From Streptomyces alanosinicus (lineage in GTDB: Bacteria; Actinomycetota; Actinomycetes; Streptomycetales; Streptomycetaceae): a stretch of DNA of 50,018 nucleotides. The position numbers were made by a program, and so were the translations under genes. The first letter of the stretch is position 1. Every line of letters starts with the position of its first letter. The DNA lies in the NCBI RefSeq assembly GCF_014650595.1, contig NZ_BMVG01000049.1:1-50018 (forward strand), in the 5' to 3' direction. The notes below the pieces were generated by a model that was given only the letters and a program-made list of their open reading frames with translations, was not told the origin of the DNA and did not search any database. Below are positions 47,899 to 50,018 of the stretch, in pieces.

Positions 47899-49670
47899 GC
47901 GGTCCCCTCCACCGGCGCGGGGAGCCCTGCGCCCTGCGGTACGTCCTTCGCGTCCCGCCGGCGCCGTACCCGGCGCAGCAGCCAGCGCACGGGCGCGGAC
48001 CACACCGGGAAGGCGACCAGGGCGACCACGGCCGCCTCGATCACCGTGGTCCACGGCTCGGGTAGCCGGCCCTCTAGCAGGTCGCCGATGCGGGAGCGCC
48101 AGGCCAGCAGGGCGAGGCCGAAGAAACCGTAGGTGCCCACGACGACCGCGAGGCCGTAGGCGGCCAGGCCGGCCTGACGGGGGCCGGGCCGGTTGCCCGC
48201 GCGCAGGTCCCGCCACAGGCCCGTACGGAAGTAGGCGCTCGCCTCCTCGCGCAGCCGGGGCACTCGCAGGGCGTCGGTCAGCGCCTGGTAACCGTCCAAC
48301 GGCATCAGCGGGTTGAAGTTGTAGAGGGTGTTCAGGTAGAGACCGAAGGCCAGGTGGTAGAGGACGGCCGAGGCGGCTCCCGCGGGCAGCAGGGCCGTGC
48401 CCGTGGCGCACCAGCCGGCCAGCGCCGCCGTGGACAGCGGCCCGGACAGGGCCACCACAACCCGTGACCAGCGGGAGCCGAACCACATGTCGCTGGTGTC
48501 CACGAACGCGAACGGCATACCCATCATCAGCAGGAACCCGCCGCGCCTGACCTTGCGGCCGTACGACTTCACGGCCAGCGCGTGCGTGAGTTCGTGAACG
48601 AGCAGCGCCGTCACATATCCGGCGGCCAGCAGGACCGGGCCCCACACGTCCACCCCGCCGAAGTCCAGCAGACGGTGCCGGCCCTGCGCGGCGAAGAACG
48701 CGACAAGGCCGCCGGCCACCGACAGCCAGGCGAGCAGCATCCCGGTCCGGGTGAACAGCCGCCAGCCGAAAGCTTGGTAGAGGCGGGTCACCAGCCGGTC
48801 GAGGCCGGGGACGGACACCTCCAGCTTCAGCAGCGCCCGGTACACGGCACGCGCCACCCGCCGCCAGCCCTTCGGCCGCTCCTCGTCCGGCCGCCCGGGC
48901 AGACCGCGCAGCAGTCCGGCGTCCGCGAACGCGGCGAGCGCGGACTCGATGCGGGGCAGGGCGAGTTCGCCGTAGCGGTCGGCGTAGGCGAACAGCAGGT
49001 CCCGTACGGTGTTCTCGCCGTCGACGGCGTGCCACAGGAACACCTGGCGCTCGTCCAGTTCCAGATAGCGGCCGGTCCGGGTGCTGCTGAGCACCCAGCG
49101 GGGTGTGCCGCGTTCGGAGGGGATCTGCTTGAGGGCCCAGCCGGAACGGCGACGGGGGCGCGCGGTGAGCGGGCCGTTCGCCTCGGGGGCCTCCTCCTGC
49201 CCGGCTTGTTCGGCCTGTCCGGCGGTGGGCAGCTGGGTCAGCTGGGTGCCGACGACCATCGTACGCGAGCCGATCCGGATATCGCGGGGCTGCTCAAACA
49301 CCAGGCGTACGTCGCCGACGGACAGCTCGGTGCCGTCGGCGAGGCCGGCCGCGCCGCCGTGCAGGTCGACGCCGCCGACAGCGGTGCCGTTGAAGGAGTC
49401 CAGGTCCTCGATCCGGAAGCCCTCAGCGGTGCGGACGATGCGGGCGTGGCGGCGCGAGACGCTGGTGTCGGACAGGACTACGTCGTTGTCCTCGCCCCGG
49501 CCCAGCGTGGTGACCGGGCCGGTCAGCGCGACGAGCAGCGTGGGTTCGTCGAGGCCGCGCAGCTGGGGTGCGGCGAACGAGGTCGGTGCGGCACCCCGGC
49601 GCGGGGTGCCGCAGTGCAGGCAGTACGGGAAGTCGCGCCGCACGTGGACGCGGCAGACATGGCAGAGCAT
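47895..49670 (-). CDS. zinc-ribbon/FHA/PqqD-like/M50-type membrane protein
   Basis: 591 residues from ATG 49668-49670. Order: zinc ribbon CHVC...CLHC (Cys3, 6, 17, 20); FHA domain about 45-127 with LGRGEDNDVVL, SVSRRHARI and DSFNGT, a phosphothreonine reader; Pro/Gln linker; PqqD-like winged region about 185-260 (WVLSSTRTGRYLELDERQVFLWHAVDG); then a multi-pass part with VHELTHALAVKSYG (HExxH 359-363) and NPLMPLDGYQ (453-460), the zinc site of M50 site-2-type peptidases. A similar PqqD-M50 pairing occurs in putative peptide zinc metalloproteases of RiPP loci. The FHA fusion suggests the membrane protease is recruited by kinase signalling. Start supported by codon bias only. Confidence 0.88.
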   Translation of the reverse strand: MLCHVCRVHVRRDFPYCLHCGTPRRGAAPTSFAAPQLRGLDEPTLLVALTGPVTTLGRGEDNDVVLSDTSVSRRHARIVRTAEGFRIEDLDSFNGTAVGGVDLHGGAAGLADGTELSVGDVRLVFEQPRDIRIGSRTMVVGTQLTQLPTAGQAEQAGQEEAPEANGPLTARPRRRSGWALKQIPSERGTPRWVLSSTRTGRYLELDERQVFLWHAVDGENTVRDLLFAYADRYGELALPRIESALAAFADAGLLRGLPGRPDEERPKGWRRVARAVYRALLKLEVSVPGLDRLVTRLYQAFGWRLFTRTGMLLAWLSVAGGLVAFFAAQGRHRLLDFGGVDVWGPVLLAAGYVTALLVHELTHALAVKSYGRKVRRGGFLLMMGMPFAFVDTSDMWFGSRWSRVVVALSGPLSTAALAGWCATGTALLPAGAASAVLYHLAFGLYLNTLYNFNPLMPLDGYQALTDALRVPRLREEASAYFRTGLWRDLRAGNRPGPRQAGLAAYGLAVVVGTYGFFGLALLAWRSRIGDLLEGRLPEPWTTVIEAAVVALVAFPVWSAPVRWLLRRVRRRRDAKDVPQGAGLPAPVEGTA

Positions 49671-49678
49671 GCGGTGGC

Positions 49679-50018
49679 TCAGCCTCCACCGGAACCGCTG
49701 AGGAACGTACCGGCGTTGAAGCCACCGTCCGTCTCGGGCGCGGAGGGCGACAGGTGCGTGGCGATGTCACCGATGCCGGGTGCGTCGATGCCGCCGCGTA
49801 CGGTCGTCCCGGCACGGCCGAGGGTGCCTTCGCGGCCACCGCCGCCGCTGGGGCGGTTACCGTTCTCCGGGTCGCCGCCACCCTCACCGCCGCCGCTGGG
49901 GCGATTGCTGTTCTCCGGGTCACCGCCACCGCCGCCGCCGTCGCCGCCTCCTTCACCGCCACCATGACCACCACCACCGCTGGGGCGATCCGTGTTCTCC
50001 GGGTCGCCACCGCCCTCA
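49679..50018 (-). CDS. C-terminus of a glycine-rich repeat protein (cut by window edge)
   Basis: A minus frame is open from the right edge to TGA 49679-49681, 8 bp before the FHA gene start. The sequence has three copies of GDPEN-x-x-RPSGGG separated by Gly/Glu-rich spacers, and then RAGTTVRGGIDAPGIGDIAT, ending FNAGTFLSGSGGG. Such tails occur in surface or vWA/FHA-associated signalling proteins, but the folded part lies outside the window. The gene would be upstream and probably first in the kinase operon. Confidence 0.7.
   Translation of the reverse strand, partial: EGGGDPENTDRPSGGGGHGGGEGGGDGGGGGGDPENSNRPSGGGEGGGDPENGNRPSGGGGREGTLGRAGTTVRGGIDAPGIGDIATHLSPSAPETDGGFNAGTFLSGSGGG

Overview
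The window is very GC-rich actinobacterial DNA. Coding frames have strong third-position G/C bias, GTG starts are frequent, overlaps are of the GTGA and ATGA type, and the gene families fit Streptomyces or a close relative: an FtsW/RodA-type flippase, an MqnA-type enzyme, an ECF41 sigma factor, a MocR regulator and a transmembrane Ser/Thr kinase. The mix of short operons, many one-component regulators, transposase debris and decayed genes looks like an accessory or chromosome-arm region rather than core chromosome.

Layout. 1-1.9 kb: edge-truncated IS701-type transposase, a small hypothetical, a relic of an Fsr-type exporter and a frameshifted AraC regulator. 2.0-8.3 kb: a compact RiPP locus read on the minus strand. 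A 28-residue precursor gene (8224-8310) is followed by a perfect 20-bp hairpin, then a cobalamin-type radical SAM C-methyltransferase, a DUF5825-like protein, a small membrane-anchored protein, an HTTM (vitamin K-dependent carboxylase-like) membrane protein and a SAM methyltransferase. A convergent MFS exporter lies beside it. 8.6-13.9 kb: methyltransferase/MerR, glyoxalase-fold, nucleotidyltransferase, MarR/esterase and phosphotransferase genes. 14.0-16.2 kb: IS5-like and TnpB debris around a small hypothetical gene. 16.3-21 kb: secreted trypsin-like protease, FtsW-type protein, a gene split by an in-frame TGA, and a bacterial pentameric ligand-gated ion channel. 21-28 kb: NmrA-like/HxlR pair, a serine hydrolase-MerR-GNAT operon with a textbook MerR promoter, and a MocR/MFS divergent pair. 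28-30 kb: a second translation initiation factor IF-1 gene in an operon with a GNAT gene, preceded by short leader reading frames and mutually exclusive hairpins. 30-42 kb: a zone rich in decayed genes (GlyS-beta, NRPS adenylation domain, aminotransferase, carboxymuconolactone decarboxylase-like, polyprenyl synthase, EF-hand, SDR). They are interleaved with an ECF41 sigma factor whose divergent promoters are visible and appear to drive a SnoaL-YceI-MqnA-like operon, and with a TetR/P450 pair. 42-50 kb: an acyl-CoA dehydrogenase/PadR pair, then a signalling operon of a glycine-rich protein (cut by the window edge), a zinc-ribbon/FHA/PqqD-like/M50 membrane protein, an active-looking Ser/Thr kinase and a transmembrane pseudokinase.

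The best candidates for undescribed biology are the RiPP locus with its very short precursor, the ECF41 regulon carrying an MqnA paralogue, the leader-controlled GNAT/IF-1 operon, and the FHA-M50-kinase-pseudokinase operon. Functions are assigned from recognisable motifs only. No database search was possible.
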